Assembly (NCBI GenBank): GCA_019348135.1
Contig: JAHWJY010000003.1
Coordinates: forward strand, 1 to 64,000
From: Actinomycetota bacterium
Lineage (GTDB): Bacteria; Actinomycetota; Nitriliruptoria; Nitriliruptorales; Nitriliruptoraceae
DNA length: 64,000 bases
Reading direction: 5' to 3'
Within the stretch, counting starts at the first letter, position 1. Each line of letters begins with the position of its first letter. Positions 12,414 to 22,444 of the stretch are shown here, piece after piece. The translations under genes were made by a program, and so were the position numbers. Below the pieces are notes generated by a model. That model did not search any database and was not told the DNA's origin. It saw nothing but the letters and a program-made list of their open reading frames with translations.

Positions 12414-12497
12414 GCCGGCGGGAGGGGTCGGGATGTCCCTGCGGGGACTCCGAACCCACAGTCGCCCCTACGGGACACCCCTCCCCCTCCCGCCGGC
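12414..12497. repeat. Structured inverted-repeat element, copy 2
   Basis: Perfect 14-bp terminal IR GCCGGCGGGAGGGG/CCCCTCCCGCCGGC enclosing core CTCCGAACCCACAGTCGCCCCTACGGGAC. Confidence 0.75.
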
Positions 12498-12555
12498 TGC
12501 CTCTCCCCTCCGCGGGGAGCGGGACGCGGTAGGTAGACCCGACAGAGAGAGTGTG

Positions 12556-13227
12556 ATGACTTCGGATAGTCCAGATCCCGTCCCCGAGGAGATGGTGGGG
12601 GCCGTGGAGGACGAGACCTCGGCCGACCCGACCGTCGACGTCCCGGACGAGGCGCTGGTGGGGGAGCCGGTGTCCACGGAGGGCGCGACCGACGTCGAGG
12701 ACGAGGGTGAGGAACCTGCGGAGGAGCCGGACTGGGCCGTTCTGGCGGAGGAGGATCCGCGGTCGCCGGGGGAGCTGCTCGCGGAGCTGACCGAGGCCGA
12801 GGCGCGACGCGACGAGTACCTCGAGGACGTCCGACGGGCCCGGGCCGAGTTCGAGAACTACCGCAAGCGGGTGATGCGCGAGGGCACGGCCCAGCGCGAG
12901 CAGGGTCGCGCCGACGTGGTCGCGCGGCTGCTCGACGTGCTCGACGATTTCGACCGCACGCTGCAGGCCGCCGGGCCCGGCGCCGAGGAGAGCTTCGTCA
13001 AGGGCGTCTCGCTCGTCCACGACAAGCTCGTCGCGACGCTCCGCGACCTCGGGCTGCAGCGGATCGACGAGGTCGGGGTCCCCTTCGACCCCAACCGCCA
13101 CGAGGCCGTCCAGCAGGTCGAGGCCGAGGAGACGACCGAAGAGCCCCGCGTCGCCCAGCTGTTCCGGCCCGGCTACGAGCTCGGGGGACGCGTCCTCCGG
13201 GCCGCGATGGTCGTCGTCGAACAGTGA
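12556..13227 (+). CDS. grpE: Nucleotide exchange factor GrpE
   Basis: YLEDVRRARAEFENYRKRVMREG...VARLLDVLDDFDRTL...GVPFDPNRHEAVQQVE; ATG at 12556. Confidence 0.95.
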   Translation: MTSDSPDPVPEEMVGAVEDETSADPTVDVPDEALVGEPVSTEGATDVEDEGEEPAEEPDWAVLAEEDPRSPGELLAELTEAEARRDEYLEDVRRARAEFENYRKRVMREGTAQREQGRADVVARLLDVLDDFDRTLQAAGPGAEESFVKGVSLVHDKLVATLRDLGLQRIDEVGVPFDPNRHEAVQQVEAEETTEEPRVAQLFRPGYELGGRVLRAAMVVVEQ

Positions 13228-13253
13228 GTCCGACCCGGCAGAGGAGGTGACCC

Positions 13254-14417
13254 ATGGCCCCGCAGCGTGAGTGGCTCGACAAGGACTACTACGCGGTGCT
13301 CGGGGTGCCCCAGGACGCCTCGGCCGACGACATCAAGAAGGCCTACCGCAAGCTCGCCCGGGCGAACCACCCCGACAGCACCCCCGACGACCCCGCCGCC
13401 GAGCAGCGGTTCAAGGAGGTCGGCGAGGCCTACGCCGTGCTCGGCGACGAGGACAAGCGCAGGGAGTACGACGAGATCCGCAAGCTCGCCGCCACCGGTG
13501 GCGGCTTCGGCGCTGGCGGCTTCGGAGGTGGCGGGTTCGGGGGTGGCGGCTTCGAGGACGGGGACCTCGGCGATGTCCTGCGGACCATCTTCGGCCAGGC
13601 CGGCGGCGGACGCGCCGGCGGCCCGTTCGGCGGCGGGTTCGGCACGCCGCGCGGACGTCCGCGGAAGGGTCGCGACCTCACGGCCGACGTCCACCTGTCG
13701 TTCGGCGACGCCCTGGCCGGGGTGAAGACGAAGCTGCGGGTCTCCGGGGACGGCCCGTGCGAGACATGCAACGGCGTCGGTGCTGCACCCGGGACGACCC
13801 CGCACACCTGCACGACCTGCGGAGGATCCGGCCAGGTCACCGTCGACCAGGGCATGTTCTCCATCGCGAACGCCTGCCCCGCCTGCGGTGGGCGGGGTCG
13901 CGTCATCGAGACGCCGTGCCCGACGTGCGGCGGTGCCGGCCGCGTCACCAGGCCACGCGACCTGACCGTGAAGATCCCGGCCGGGGTCAAGGACGGGGCG
14001 ACCATCCGCGTCGCCGGCCGCGGCGGGCCCGGCGCCAACGGCGGCCCCGCCGGCGACGTGCTCGTGAAGGTCCACGTCGAGCCCGACCGCGTCTTCGGCC
14101 GTCGAGGGGACGACGTCACGGTCGACGTGCCGGTGACCTTCGCCGAGGCGGCGCTCGGCACCAAGCTGCGCGTGCCCACGCCCGACGGCGGGACCACGAC
14201 CATCCGCATCCCGGCGGGGACGGCCAGCGGCCGCACCTTCCGCGTCCGCGGCAAGGGCGCGCCGCGGGGCAACGGCCGGACGGGCGACCTCCTCGTGAAC
14301 ATCCGGGTCCGCGTCCCGCAGAAGCTCTCCCGCGAGCAGAAGCAGCTCATCGAGCAGCTCGGGGAGCTCGACGACACGAGCGAGCGGGACGCCACGCTCT
14401 TCGACCGCGTCAGCTGA
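13254..14417 (+). CDS. dnaJ: Molecular chaperone DnaJ
   Basis: J-domain [32 protein letters not shown]; Gly/Phe-rich linker; four CxxCxGxG-type zinc motifs. Confidence 0.97.
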   Translation: MAPQREWLDKDYYAVLGVPQDASADDIKKAYRKLARANHPDSTPDDPAAEQRFKEVGEAYAVLGDEDKRREYDEIRKLAATGGGFGAGGFGGGGFGGGGFEDGDLGDVLRTIFGQAGGGRAGGPFGGGFGTPRGRPRKGRDLTADVHLSFGDALAGVKTKLRVSGDGPCETCNGVGAAPGTTPHTCTTCGGSGQVTVDQGMFSIANACPACGGRGRVIETPCPTCGGAGRVTRPRDLTVKIPAGVKDGATIRVAGRGGPGANGGPAGDVLVKVHVEPDRVFGRRGDDVTVDVPVTFAEAALGTKLRVPTPDGGTTTIRIPAGTASGRTFRVRGKGAPRGNGRTGDLLVNIRVRVPQKLSREQKQLIEQLGELDDTSERDATLFDRVS

Positions 14418-14428
14418 AGGAGGGAGCG

Positions 14429-14884
14429 ATGGCGGGCCAGACCTACGAGGCGACGTTCGTCGAGGACTACGACGCGCCCGTGTACGTGATCTCGATCGCG
14501 GCGGAGCTCGCCGACATGCACCCCCAGACGCTGCGTGCCTACGAGCGCAAGGGCCTCATCGACCCGTCCCGGACCGAGGGCAACACCCGCCGCTACTCGC
14601 GCCGGGACGTCGACAAGCTCAAGTTCATCCAGCGGCTCACCCAGGAGGAGGGGCTCAACATCGCCGGCGTCCGAGCCGTGCTCGAGATGGGGCAGAAGCT
14701 CGACAACGCCCGCAAGCGCATCGGCGAGCTCGAGGACATGGTCCGCCACCTCGCCAGCCGTCTCGAGACCGACGTCGAGGCGGCCCACAAGAGCCACCGG
14801 TTCGAGATCATCCCCGCCCCCGGCCGGCAGATGGAGGTGCACGAGCGGCTCCGGCGCCGGCCCCCCAAGCAGAACGCGAGCTGA
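14429..14884 (+). CDS. hspR: MerR-family heat shock repressor HspR
   Basis: VYVISIAAELADMHPQTLRAYERKGLIDPSRTEGNTRRYSRRDVDKLKFIQRLTQEEGLNIAGVRAVLEM; position downstream of dnaJ. Confidence 0.95.
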   Translation: MAGQTYEATFVEDYDAPVYVISIAAELADMHPQTLRAYERKGLIDPSRTEGNTRRYSRRDVDKLKFIQRLTQEEGLNIAGVRAVLEMGQKLDNARKRIGELEDMVRHLASRLETDVEAAHKSHRFEIIPAPGRQMEVHERLRRRPPKQNAS

Positions 14885-14920
14885 GACCTGCACCGCCGAA
14901 GCACCTTACGGAGGACCGAG

Positions 14921-17500
14921 ATGGACCTCGACCGCCTGACCTCGAAGAGCACCGAGGCGCTGCAGAGCGCCGCCGGCATCGCCAAGGACCGCCACCACCC
15001 CGAGGTGGCCCCGGCGCACCTCCTCGTGGCACTCGTGGCCCAGCCCGAGAGCGTCGTGCTGCGCCTCGTGCAGCACATGGACGTGACCCCGACCACGCTC
15101 CGGAACGCCGCCAGCGAGCTGCTCGCCCGGCTCCCCGCCGCGTACGGCGCGTCCGGTGACGTGCGCCTGTCGCCGGCGCTGTCGACCGTGCTGGACGCGG
15201 CCGGGAAGGCCGCCGCGGACCTCGGCGACGACTACGTCTCGACCGAGCACCTCCTGCTCGCGCTCGCCGAGTCCTCGACCCCGGTCGGCGAGCTCCTCCG
15301 GGGGCACGGCGTCGACCGCGACGGGGTCCTCACCGCCCTCCGGGAGGTGCGTGGCGCCCAGCGGGTCACGAGCAGGGATCCGGAGGCGACCTACGAGGCC
15401 CTGGAGAAGTACGCCCGCGACCTCACCGGCCTCGCCCACGACGGCAAGCTCGACCCCGTCATCGGCCGTGACGAGGAGATCCGGCGCATCATCCAGGTGC
15501 TGGTCCGGCGCACCAAGAACAACCCCGTCCTCATCGGCGAGCCGGGCGTCGGCAAGACCGCCATCGTCGAGGGCCTCGCCCGCCGGATCGTCGAGGGCGA
15601 CGTCCCGGACCTGCTGAAGGACAAGAAGCTCGTCGAGCTCGACCTGTCGGCGATGGTCGCCGGCGCCAAGTACCGCGGCGAGTTCGAGGAACGGCTCAAG
15701 GCGGTGCTGAAGGAGATCGAGGCGAGCGCGGGTGAGATCATCACCTTCATCGACGAGCTCCACACGATGGTCGGCGCCGGCGGGGCCGAGGGCGCGATGG
15801 ACGCGGCGAACATGCTCAAGCCCATGCTGGCGCGAGGGCAGCTGCGCATGATCGGCGCCACCACCCTCGCCGAGTACCGCAGCATCGAGAAGGACGCCGC
15901 GCTCGAGCGTCGCTTCCAGCCGGTCCACGTCGGTGAGCCGTCGACCGCCGACACCATCGGCATCCTCCGGGGCCTGAAGGAGCGCTACGAGGTCCACCAC
16001 GGGGTGCGCATCACCGACGACGCGATCATCGCCGCCGCGACGCTGTCCGACCGCTACATCACCGACCGGTTCCTGCCCGACAAGGCCATCGACCTGCTCG
16101 ACGAGGCGGCCGCCCGGCTGCGCATCGCCATCGACTCGATGCCACCGGAGATCGACGAGGTCGACCGCCGCATCAAGCAGCTCGAGATCGAGCGCATGTC
16201 CCTCGCGAAGGAGGAGTCCGACACGGGCCGGGCACGGCTCGACGACCTCGACCGCGAGCTCGCCGAGCTGCGCGAGCGCATGGCCGGCATGCAGGCCCAG
16301 TGGCAGCACGAGAAGGGCCTGATCGCGGCGGCCCAGGCGGCGAAGGAGGAGCTGGAGGCGGCCCGCGACCAGGCCGCGATCGCCGAGCGCGACGGCGAGC
16401 TCGAGCGTGCCGCCGAGCTCCGCTACGGCCGGGCCGTCGAGCTGCAGAAGGAGCTCGACGCCGCCGAGGCCCGGCTCGAGGAGCTCCGTGCGGAGGGGGA
16501 GATGCTGCTCGAACAGGAGGTGAGCGGGACCGAGATCGCCGAGGTCGTCGCGAAGTGGACCGGCATCCCGGTCACCCGGCTCGTGCAGTCCGAGGCGATG
16601 AAGCTCATCGAGCTCGAGACCCACCTCCACGAGCGCGTGATCGGCCAGGACGAGGCGGTGGAGGCGGTCGCGAACGCGGTCCGCCGCTCGAGATCGGGCA
16701 TCTCCGACCCCGACCGGCCCGTCGGCTCGTTCCTGTTCCTCGGTCCGACCGGCGTCGGCAAGACCGAGCTCGCGCGCACGCTGGCCGCGTTCCTGTTCGA
16801 CGACGAGCGGGCGCTCCTGCGCCTCGACATGGGCGAGTACCAGGAGAAGCACACGGTCGCGCGTCTGATCGGCGCCCCTCCGGGCTACGTCGGCTACGAC
16901 GAGGGCGGCCAGCTCACCGAGCAGGTGCGGCGCCGGCCCTACTCGGTGATCCTGCTCGACGAGGTCGAGAAGGCCCACCCGGACGTGTTCAACGTCCTGC
17001 TGCAGGTCCTCGACGACGGCCGCCTCACGGACGGGCAGGGCCGGACGGTCGACTTCCGCAACACGGTCGTCATCATGACGTCGAACCTCGGGTCACAGCA
17101 CATCCTCGACGTCACCCTCAGCGAGGAGGAGATCCACGACCGCGTCATGGCCGACGTCCGGAGCTACTTCCGCCCGGAGTTCGTCAACCGCCTCGACGAG
17201 ATCGTCATCTTCTCGCGGCTGACCCGCGAGGAGCTCACCGCGATCGTCGACATCCAGCTCGAGCGCCTGCGGTCCCGCCTGGCCGACCGCGACCTCACGC
17301 TCGAGGTGTCGGACGCGGCGCTGGCGTGGCTCGCCGACCGCGGGTTCGACCCCGTGTACGGCGCGCGGCCGCTCAAGCGCGTGATCCGCAAGGAGCTCGA
17401 GGACCAGCTGGCACGGGCGATGCTCGCCGGCGACATCCCCGACGGCGCCACCATCGGGATCGACGTCGCCGGCGACGCCCTGACCGTCACCCCGCGCTGA
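14921..17500 (+). CDS. clpB: ATP-dependent disaggregase ClpB
   Basis: Two AAA+ modules ([30 protein letters not shown]), coiled-coil middle domain, 859 aa. Confidence 0.98.
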   Translation: MDLDRLTSKSTEALQSAAGIAKDRHHPEVAPAHLLVALVAQPESVVLRLVQHMDVTPTTLRNAASELLARLPAAYGASGDVRLSPALSTVLDAAGKAAADLGDDYVSTEHLLLALAESSTPVGELLRGHGVDRDGVLTALREVRGAQRVTSRDPEATYEALEKYARDLTGLAHDGKLDPVIGRDEEIRRIIQVLVRRTKNNPVLIGEPGVGKTAIVEGLARRIVEGDVPDLLKDKKLVELDLSAMVAGAKYRGEFEERLKAVLKEIEASAGEIITFIDELHTMVGAGGAEGAMDAANMLKPMLARGQLRMIGATTLAEYRSIEKDAALERRFQPVHVGEPSTADTIGILRGLKERYEVHHGVRITDDAIIAAATLSDRYITDRFLPDKAIDLLDEAAARLRIAIDSMPPEIDEVDRRIKQLEIERMSLAKEESDTGRARLDDLDRELAELRERMAGMQAQWQHEKGLIAAAQAAKEELEAARDQAAIAERDGELERAAELRYGRAVELQKELDAAEARLEELRAEGEMLLEQEVSGTEIAEVVAKWTGIPVTRLVQSEAMKLIELETHLHERVIGQDEAVEAVANAVRRSRSGISDPDRPVGSFLFLGPTGVGKTELARTLAAFLFDDERALLRLDMGEYQEKHTVARLIGAPPGYVGYDEGGQLTEQVRRRPYSVILLDEVEKAHPDVFNVLLQVLDDGRLTDGQGRTVDFRNTVVIMTSNLGSQHILDVTLSEEEIHDRVMADVRSYFRPEFVNRLDEIVIFSRLTREELTAIVDIQLERLRSRLADRDLTLEVSDAALAWLADRGFDPVYGARPLKRVIRKELEDQLARAMLAGDIPDGATIGIDVAGDALTVTPR

Positions 17501-17515
17501 CGCGGAGGTCGAGGC

Positions 17516-18097
17516 TCAGGCGGTGGCGGCGCCAGCGGCCGGGTCCGCGGGCGCGCCGACGTGCCGGTTCTCGCGCACGCCGACCGCGGCACCGACCACC
17601 ACGCCCACGAGGCCGACCGTGACCGCGCCGACGTAGCCGGGCTTGTTCGTCATGAGGGCGACGATCGCGAGGTCGGCCCCGGCCATGGCCCACAGGGTGA
17701 GCGTCAGCTTCGGGTCGGCGAGGGAGCGGCCGATCTCCGGCGTCATCGGCCCGTCGGGCGTCCCGTCGAGGGTCTCCATGAGGCGGGCGACCCCGGGGTC
17801 GACGATGGAGCCGGCGAGGGCGCCCGTCGCGGCGAACAGGACGAGGGACACCACGGGCCAGCCCTTGCCCCACCAGTCGCCGGCGAAGGCGAGGTAGAGC
17901 GCCGGCACGAGCACGAGGACGGCGATCGGCATCATCGCCTTGTTGGAGCCCGCGAGGAAGCGCGCGTGTGCGCGCGCCTCGGCGACCGTGGAGCTGCGCT
18001 TGACGAACTCGCCGGCGACGTGGAGCCAGACGGTTCCGCCGACGAGGGCGATGGCGAAGACGATGTGCAGGAAGAGCGCGGTGCCGTAGAGCGTCAT
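17516..18097 (-). CDS. DUF2269-like integral membrane protein
   Basis: MTLYGTALFLHIVFAIALVGGTVWLHVAGEF...; four TM segments; start ATG at 18097. Confidence 0.65.
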   Translation of the reverse strand: MTLYGTALFLHIVFAIALVGGTVWLHVAGEFVKRSSTVAEARAHARFLAGSNKAMMPIAVLVLVPALYLAFAGDWWGKGWPVVSLVLFAATGALAGSIVDPGVARLMETLDGTPDGPMTPEIGRSLADPKLTLTLWAMAGADLAIVALMTNKPGYVGAVTVGLVGVVVGAAVGVRENRHVGAPADPAAGAATA

Positions 18098-18301
18098 GGA
18101 GGAGACCCCTGTGCCGTGCGGCCCACCCCTGGGCCGACCCCGCGGGAACTGTTCCACAGCACGGGGCGCGTGTCTCGCGTTCCAGTGCTGTCCGCGCACG
18201 CGGGTGAGCGGCGACCGAGCGGCGTCCGGCCGGCCTCCGGTGACGATGTCGGGACGCGTCTGCCCTACCGTCCGGGGTGACACCTCGGACACGGAGGGCA
18301 C

Positions 18302-19723
18302 GTGGCAGAGCTCGATGCGGTCGTCGTCGGCGCGGGCCCGAACGGGCTCGCCGCCGCCATCGCGATCGCCAGGGAGGGCTACGCGGTCACGGTGCTCGAG
18401 GCCGAGGACGAGATCGGCGGCGGGACGCGCACCGAGGAGCTCACGGTCCCCGGGGTCCTGCACGACGTCTGCTCGGCCATCCACCCGCTCGGCGTCGGCT
18501 CGCCGTTCCTGTCGCAGCTCCCGCTCGCCGAGCACGGACTGCGCTGGGCGCACCCGGACGTCGGGGTCGCCCACCCGCTCGACGACGGCACCGCGGGGGT
18601 GGTGCTGCAGTCCCTCGACGAGACCGTCCGCCGGCTCGGTGCCGACGGCGACGCCTGGCGCCGGACCTTCGCCTGGGGGGTCGAGCGCTTCGGTCCTCTG
18701 ATGGACGACCTCCTGCGGCCGCTGACGCGCGTCCCCCGGCACCCGGTCGCGCTCGCCCCGGTGGGTCTGCAGGCGCTCCTGCCGGCCACCGTGGTGGCCC
18801 GCAGGTTCCGGACCGAGGCCGGCAAGGCGTTGTTCGGCGGCCTGGCCGCGCACGCGTTCCTCCCGCTCGAGGCGCCGCTCACCGCGTCCTTCGGGATGAT
18901 GCTGACGATCGCGGGACACGCGGCCGGCTGGCCCGTCGCCGTCGGGGGCTCGCGCTCGATCACCGACGCCATGGCGAGCTACCTGCGGTCCCTCGGCGGC
19001 GAGATCCACACGGGCGTGCGCGTCCGGCGGCTGTCCGACCTGCCGCGGACGAGGGTCGCCCTCCTCGACCTCACGCCCCGCCAGATCCTCGCGATCGCCG
19101 GCGACGAGCTCCCCGGCCGCGTCCGCGGCGCCTACGAGCGCTGGCGCTACGGCCCCGCGGCGTTCAAGGTCGACTACGCCGTCGAGGGTGCGGTGCCCTG
19201 GACCGCCGAGGGGCCCCGCCGCGCCGGCACCGTCCACCTCGGCGGGACCTTCGACGAGGTCGCCGCCGCCGAACGCGAGGTCGCCGCGGGACGCGCTCCG
19301 CAGCGCCCGTTCGTCCTCGTCGGCCAGCAGCACCTCGCGGACCCGAGCCGTTCCGTCGGCGACGTCCACCCGCTCTGGGCCTACGCGCACGTCCCCAACG
19401 GCTACGACGGCGACCTCACCGACGCCATCGACGCGCAGATCGAGCGGTTCGCGCCGGGGTTCCGGGACCGGGTCATCGCCCGCCACGTGTGGACCCCGGC
19501 CGCCCTCGAGGCCCACAACAGCAACTACGTCGGCGGAGACATCGCCGGCGGCTCGCACGGCGGGATGCAGCTGCTGGGACGACCGCGCCTCGCGACCGAC
19601 CCGTACTGGACCGGCGTCCCCGGCCTCTACCTCTGCTCGTCGTCGACGCCGCCCGGTGCCGGCGTCCACGGCATGTGCGGCGCCAACGCGGCGCGGTCGG
19701 CCCTGAAGGCGCTGCGGCGCTGA
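18302..19723 (+). CDS. Phytoene dehydrogenase-like FAD-dependent oxidoreductase
   Basis: DAVVVGAGPNGLAAAIAIAREGYAVTVLEAEDEIGGGTRTEEL; C-terminal GVPGLYLCSSSTPPGAGVHGMCGANAAR. Confidence 0.93.
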   Translation: MAELDAVVVGAGPNGLAAAIAIAREGYAVTVLEAEDEIGGGTRTEELTVPGVLHDVCSAIHPLGVGSPFLSQLPLAEHGLRWAHPDVGVAHPLDDGTAGVVLQSLDETVRRLGADGDAWRRTFAWGVERFGPLMDDLLRPLTRVPRHPVALAPVGLQALLPATVVARRFRTEAGKALFGGLAAHAFLPLEAPLTASFGMMLTIAGHAAGWPVAVGGSRSITDAMASYLRSLGGEIHTGVRVRRLSDLPRTRVALLDLTPRQILAIAGDELPGRVRGAYERWRYGPAAFKVDYAVEGAVPWTAEGPRRAGTVHLGGTFDEVAAAEREVAAGRAPQRPFVLVGQQHLADPSRSVGDVHPLWAYAHVPNGYDGDLTDAIDAQIERFAPGFRDRVIARHVWTPAALEAHNSNYVGGDIAGGSHGGMQLLGRPRLATDPYWTGVPGLYLCSSSTPPGAGVHGMCGANAARSALKALRR

Positions 19724-19727
19724 CGGG

Positions 19728-20165
19728 TCAGCGGGAGAGCTTGCGGAAGTCCCAGCTCGCGAGGTCACCCGCGGGCGTGAGCTCGATCCAGGTGTGGCTC
19801 GCCATCAGCGGCATGGGCTCGTCGCTGCCGAGGTACTTCCGGCCGAACGCCTCGCGCGCCGGCAGGGTCTCGTCGGGATCGACGAAGCGGACCGTGACCG
19901 GGCAGGACAGCCCGCGCAGCTCGTCGTAGGTCTCCCCGGCGTCGACGGTGAGGGCGCTCTTGGCTCCGGCGCGCAGCAGCCGCGTCCGCTTGGAGCGCTC
20001 GAGGTTGTTGACGTGGAAGCGGCCGTCCTGCCACACGAACCACAGCGGCACGACGTGCGGCCAGCCGTCCTCGTCGACGGTCGCGAGCCGCAGCACCCGC
20101 TCGCTGGCGAGGAACGCGTCGATCTCCTCGTCGGTCATGTGCAGCTTCGAGCGTGCGACGACCAC
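19728..20165 (-). CDS. Pyridoxamine 5'-phosphate oxidase-like (PPOX/F420-type) protein
   Basis: MTDEEIDAFLASERVLRLATVDEDGWPHVVPLWFVWQDGRFHVNNLERSKRTRLL; GTG at 20165 preceded by GGAGG. Confidence 0.87.
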   Translation of the reverse strand: MVVARSKLHMTDEEIDAFLASERVLRLATVDEDGWPHVVPLWFVWQDGRFHVNNLERSKRTRLLRAGAKSALTVDAGETYDELRGLSCPVTVRFVDPDETLPAREAFGRKYLGSDEPMPLMASHTWIELTPAGDLASWDFRKLSR

Positions 20166-20207
20166 CTCGCCTCCAGGTCCGATCGCCGGCGAGGCTACGG
20201 TGCCGGC

Positions 20208-20471
20208 ATGGCCGAGCACACCTCCGACGACGACCGCGACCCGTTCCGTGAGCCGGACGTCTCGCCCCGCTACCGGCGCCCACTGGCGATCGCGGCCTTC
20301 GTCCTCGGCGCGACGGCCGTGGTGCTGCTGCCCCTCGTCACGGGCGTGCTCGGGATGGTCTGCGGTCTTTCCGCACACGTGAAGGGTGACCGCCTCGGCT
20401 TCCCGTCGACCGCCGTCGCGGCGGTCGGGATGATCGCCGGGATGGGCCTCGAGTTCCTGGTCGGCCGGTAG
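20208..20471 (+). CDS. Small DUF4190-like membrane protein
   Basis: MAEHTSDDDRDPFREPDVSPRYRRPLAIAAFVLGATAVVLLPLVTGVLGMVCGLSAHVKG...; two hydrophobic segments. Confidence 0.6.
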   Translation: MAEHTSDDDRDPFREPDVSPRYRRPLAIAAFVLGATAVVLLPLVTGVLGMVCGLSAHVKGDRLGFPSTAVAAVGMIAGMGLEFLVGR

Positions 20472-20554
20472 GGGAGCGCGGCCCGTCGGCGCTGACCGTC
20501 CCACTACGCTCCCAGGTCGACGCCCGCCCCGCCCGCCCCAAGAGAGGGACTCCC

Positions 20555-21466
20555 ATGGCACTCGGCTACGACGGCACGCTGTTCATCCTGGCTTTCGACC
20601 ACCGCGGCAGCTTCAAGCGGAAGTTCGGGGTGGGCGACGACGCGACGCCAGAGCAGATGGAGACCCTCCGCGACGCCAAGCGGCTGGTCTGGGAGGGCTT
20701 CCAGCAGGCGCTCGAGATGGGAGCGCCCAAGGACCAGGCCGGGATCCTCGTCGACGAGGAGATGGGCGCCGACATCGCCCGCGAGGCGAAGGACCTGGGC
20801 GTGCAGTTCGCGATGCCGGTCGAGAAGTCCGGCCAGCCCATCTTCGACTTCGAGTTCGGCGAGGAGTTCGGCGAGCACATCACGGACTTCGACCCGACGT
20901 TCTCGAAGGTGCTCGTGCGCTGGAACCCGAACGACCCGCAGGAGGAGAAGGACGCGCAGGGGCCGCGCCTGAAGCGGCTGGGCGATTGGCTGCGCGACAA
21001 CGGCCGGCTCTACCTCTTCGAGCTGTTGGTGCCGGCGACCGACGAGGACCTGGCGCGGGTGGACGGTGACAAGGACCGCTACGACACCGAGCTGCGACCC
21101 AACCTGACCATCGGGGCCATCAAGGAGATCCAGGACTTCGGCGTCGAGCCGGACATCTGGAAGATCGAGGGCCTCGACGACGCCGGCGACTGCGAGCGGC
21201 TGTCGGAGACCATCCGCACCGGCGAGGGCCGGGACGGCGTCTGTGCCGTCGTGCTCGGCCGCGGCGCCGACGACGCGAAGGTCGACCACTGGCTGCAGAC
21301 CGGGGCACCCGTCGACGGCTACCGGGGCTTCGCCATCGGTCGGTCGATCTGGTCCGACGAGGTCGACGCGTTCGTGGACGGCTCCCGGGGGCGCGAGGAG
21401 GCGGCGCGGAACATCGGGGAGAACTTCCTGCGCTTCGTCAACGTCTACCGGGACGCCCAGCGCTGA
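20555..21466 (+). CDS. DUF2090 family protein (aldolase-like, related to the C-terminal part of IolC fusions)
   Basis: MALGYDGTLFILAFDHRGSFKRKFG... IWKIEGLDDAGDCERLSETIRTGEGRDGVCAVVLGRG; AIGRSIW near the C-terminus. Confidence 0.75.
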   Translation: MALGYDGTLFILAFDHRGSFKRKFGVGDDATPEQMETLRDAKRLVWEGFQQALEMGAPKDQAGILVDEEMGADIAREAKDLGVQFAMPVEKSGQPIFDFEFGEEFGEHITDFDPTFSKVLVRWNPNDPQEEKDAQGPRLKRLGDWLRDNGRLYLFELLVPATDEDLARVDGDKDRYDTELRPNLTIGAIKEIQDFGVEPDIWKIEGLDDAGDCERLSETIRTGEGRDGVCAVVLGRGADDAKVDHWLQTGAPVDGYRGFAIGRSIWSDEVDAFVDGSRGREEAARNIGENFLRFVNVYRDAQR

Positions 21467-22110
21467 CCGCCCTCGTCGCCCGGTCGGCCACGGGCGGCGC
21501 GGACCTCACCGGTCTCGTCGGGTGGGTCGCCGACGTCGTCGCGACGCTCGGCGCCATGGGTGTCGGCCTGCTCGTCGCCCTCGAGAACCTCTTCCCGCCG
21601 GTCCCGAGCGAGATCGTGCTGCCGTTCGCGGGCTTCGTCAGCGCGCGCGGCGGCGCGGCGCTCTGGCTGATGATCGTGGCCGCCACGGTCGGATCGGTCG
21701 CCGGTGCGCTCCTGCTCTACGGGATCGGCCGGCGTCTCGGCGAGCCTCGGGCGCGGCGGTCGCTGTGCCGGCTCCCGCTCGTCGAGGCCGACGAGGTCGA
21801 CCGGGGCATCGCCTGGTTCCGGCGCCACGGCCAGGCCGCCGTCCTCACCGGTCGGTTCGTGCCGTTCGTGCGCAGCGTCGTGTCCCTCCCGGCCGGAGCC
21901 TCGAGGATGCCGCTGGGGCGGTTCGTGCTGCTGACGGCGCTCGGCTCCGGGATCTGGAACACGCTCTGGATCGTGGGGGGGTACGCGTTGGGGCGGCAGT
22001 GGCGGGACGTCGGGCGGTACTCGGACCTGCTGAACGGGGGGCTGGCGGTCGTCGCGGTGCTGCTCCTGCTGCGGTTCGTGTGGCGCCGACGCGACCGCAT
22101 CGGCGCGTAG
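21463..22110 (+). CDS. DedA family membrane protein; start uncertain (CTG at 21463 or ATG at 21556)
   Basis: ENLFPPVPSEIVLPFAGFVSARGG...GRFVPFVRSVVSLPAGASRMPLGRFVLLTALGSGIWN. Confidence 0.88.
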   Translation: MTALVARSATGGADLTGLVGWVADVVATLGAMGVGLLVALENLFPPVPSEIVLPFAGFVSARGGAALWLMIVAATVGSVAGALLLYGIGRRLGEPRARRSLCRLPLVEADEVDRGIAWFRRHGQAAVLTGRFVPFVRSVVSLPAGASRMPLGRFVLLTALGSGIWNTLWIVGGYALGRQWRDVGRYSDLLNGGLAVVAVLLLLRFVWRRRDRIGA

Positions 22111-22186
22111 GCTGGCGCACCCGGCCCCGGCACCGCCGTGCGCCCACCCCCTCGAGCCCCCGCCAGGCGGGGAGGAGTGAACGATC

Positions 22187-22390
22187 ATGGCCGTCATCAA
22201 GACCATCGACCTGGTCGGCGTGTCCACGGAGTCGTGGCGCGACGCGGCCCAGAAGGCCCTCGAGGAGGCCAGCAAGACCCTCCGGGGCGTCGAGGGGTTC
22301 AACGTGCTCGACACGTCGGCGGTCGTGGAGGACGGTCAGATCAGCGAGTACCACACCCACATCCGCATCAAGTTCCGCATCGCCCGCTGA
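22187..22390 (+). CDS. Dodecin family flavin-binding protein
   Basis: 67 aa MAVIKTIDLVGVSTESWRDAAQKALEEASKTLRGVEGFNVLDTSAVVEDGQISEYHTHIRIKFRI. Confidence 0.95.
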   Translation: MAVIKTIDLVGVSTESWRDAAQKALEEASKTLRGVEGFNVLDTSAVVEDGQISEYHTHIRIKFRIAR

Positions 22391-22400
22391 ACGCCGCCGG

Positions 22401-22430
22401 GGTCCCCGCGCCAGGTCGGCGCCGGGGACC
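22401..22430. terminator. Bidirectional hairpin between convergent dodecin and LVIVD-type genes
   Basis: GGTCCCCG...CGGGGACC (8 bp, further inner pairs). Confidence 0.55.
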
Positions 22431-22444
22431 GTCGGGGCGGTCGC

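Noticed and set aside
14906-16978. 690-aa minus-strand ORF opposite clpB
   Set aside because: Antisense shadow; ClpB on + strand is unambiguous.
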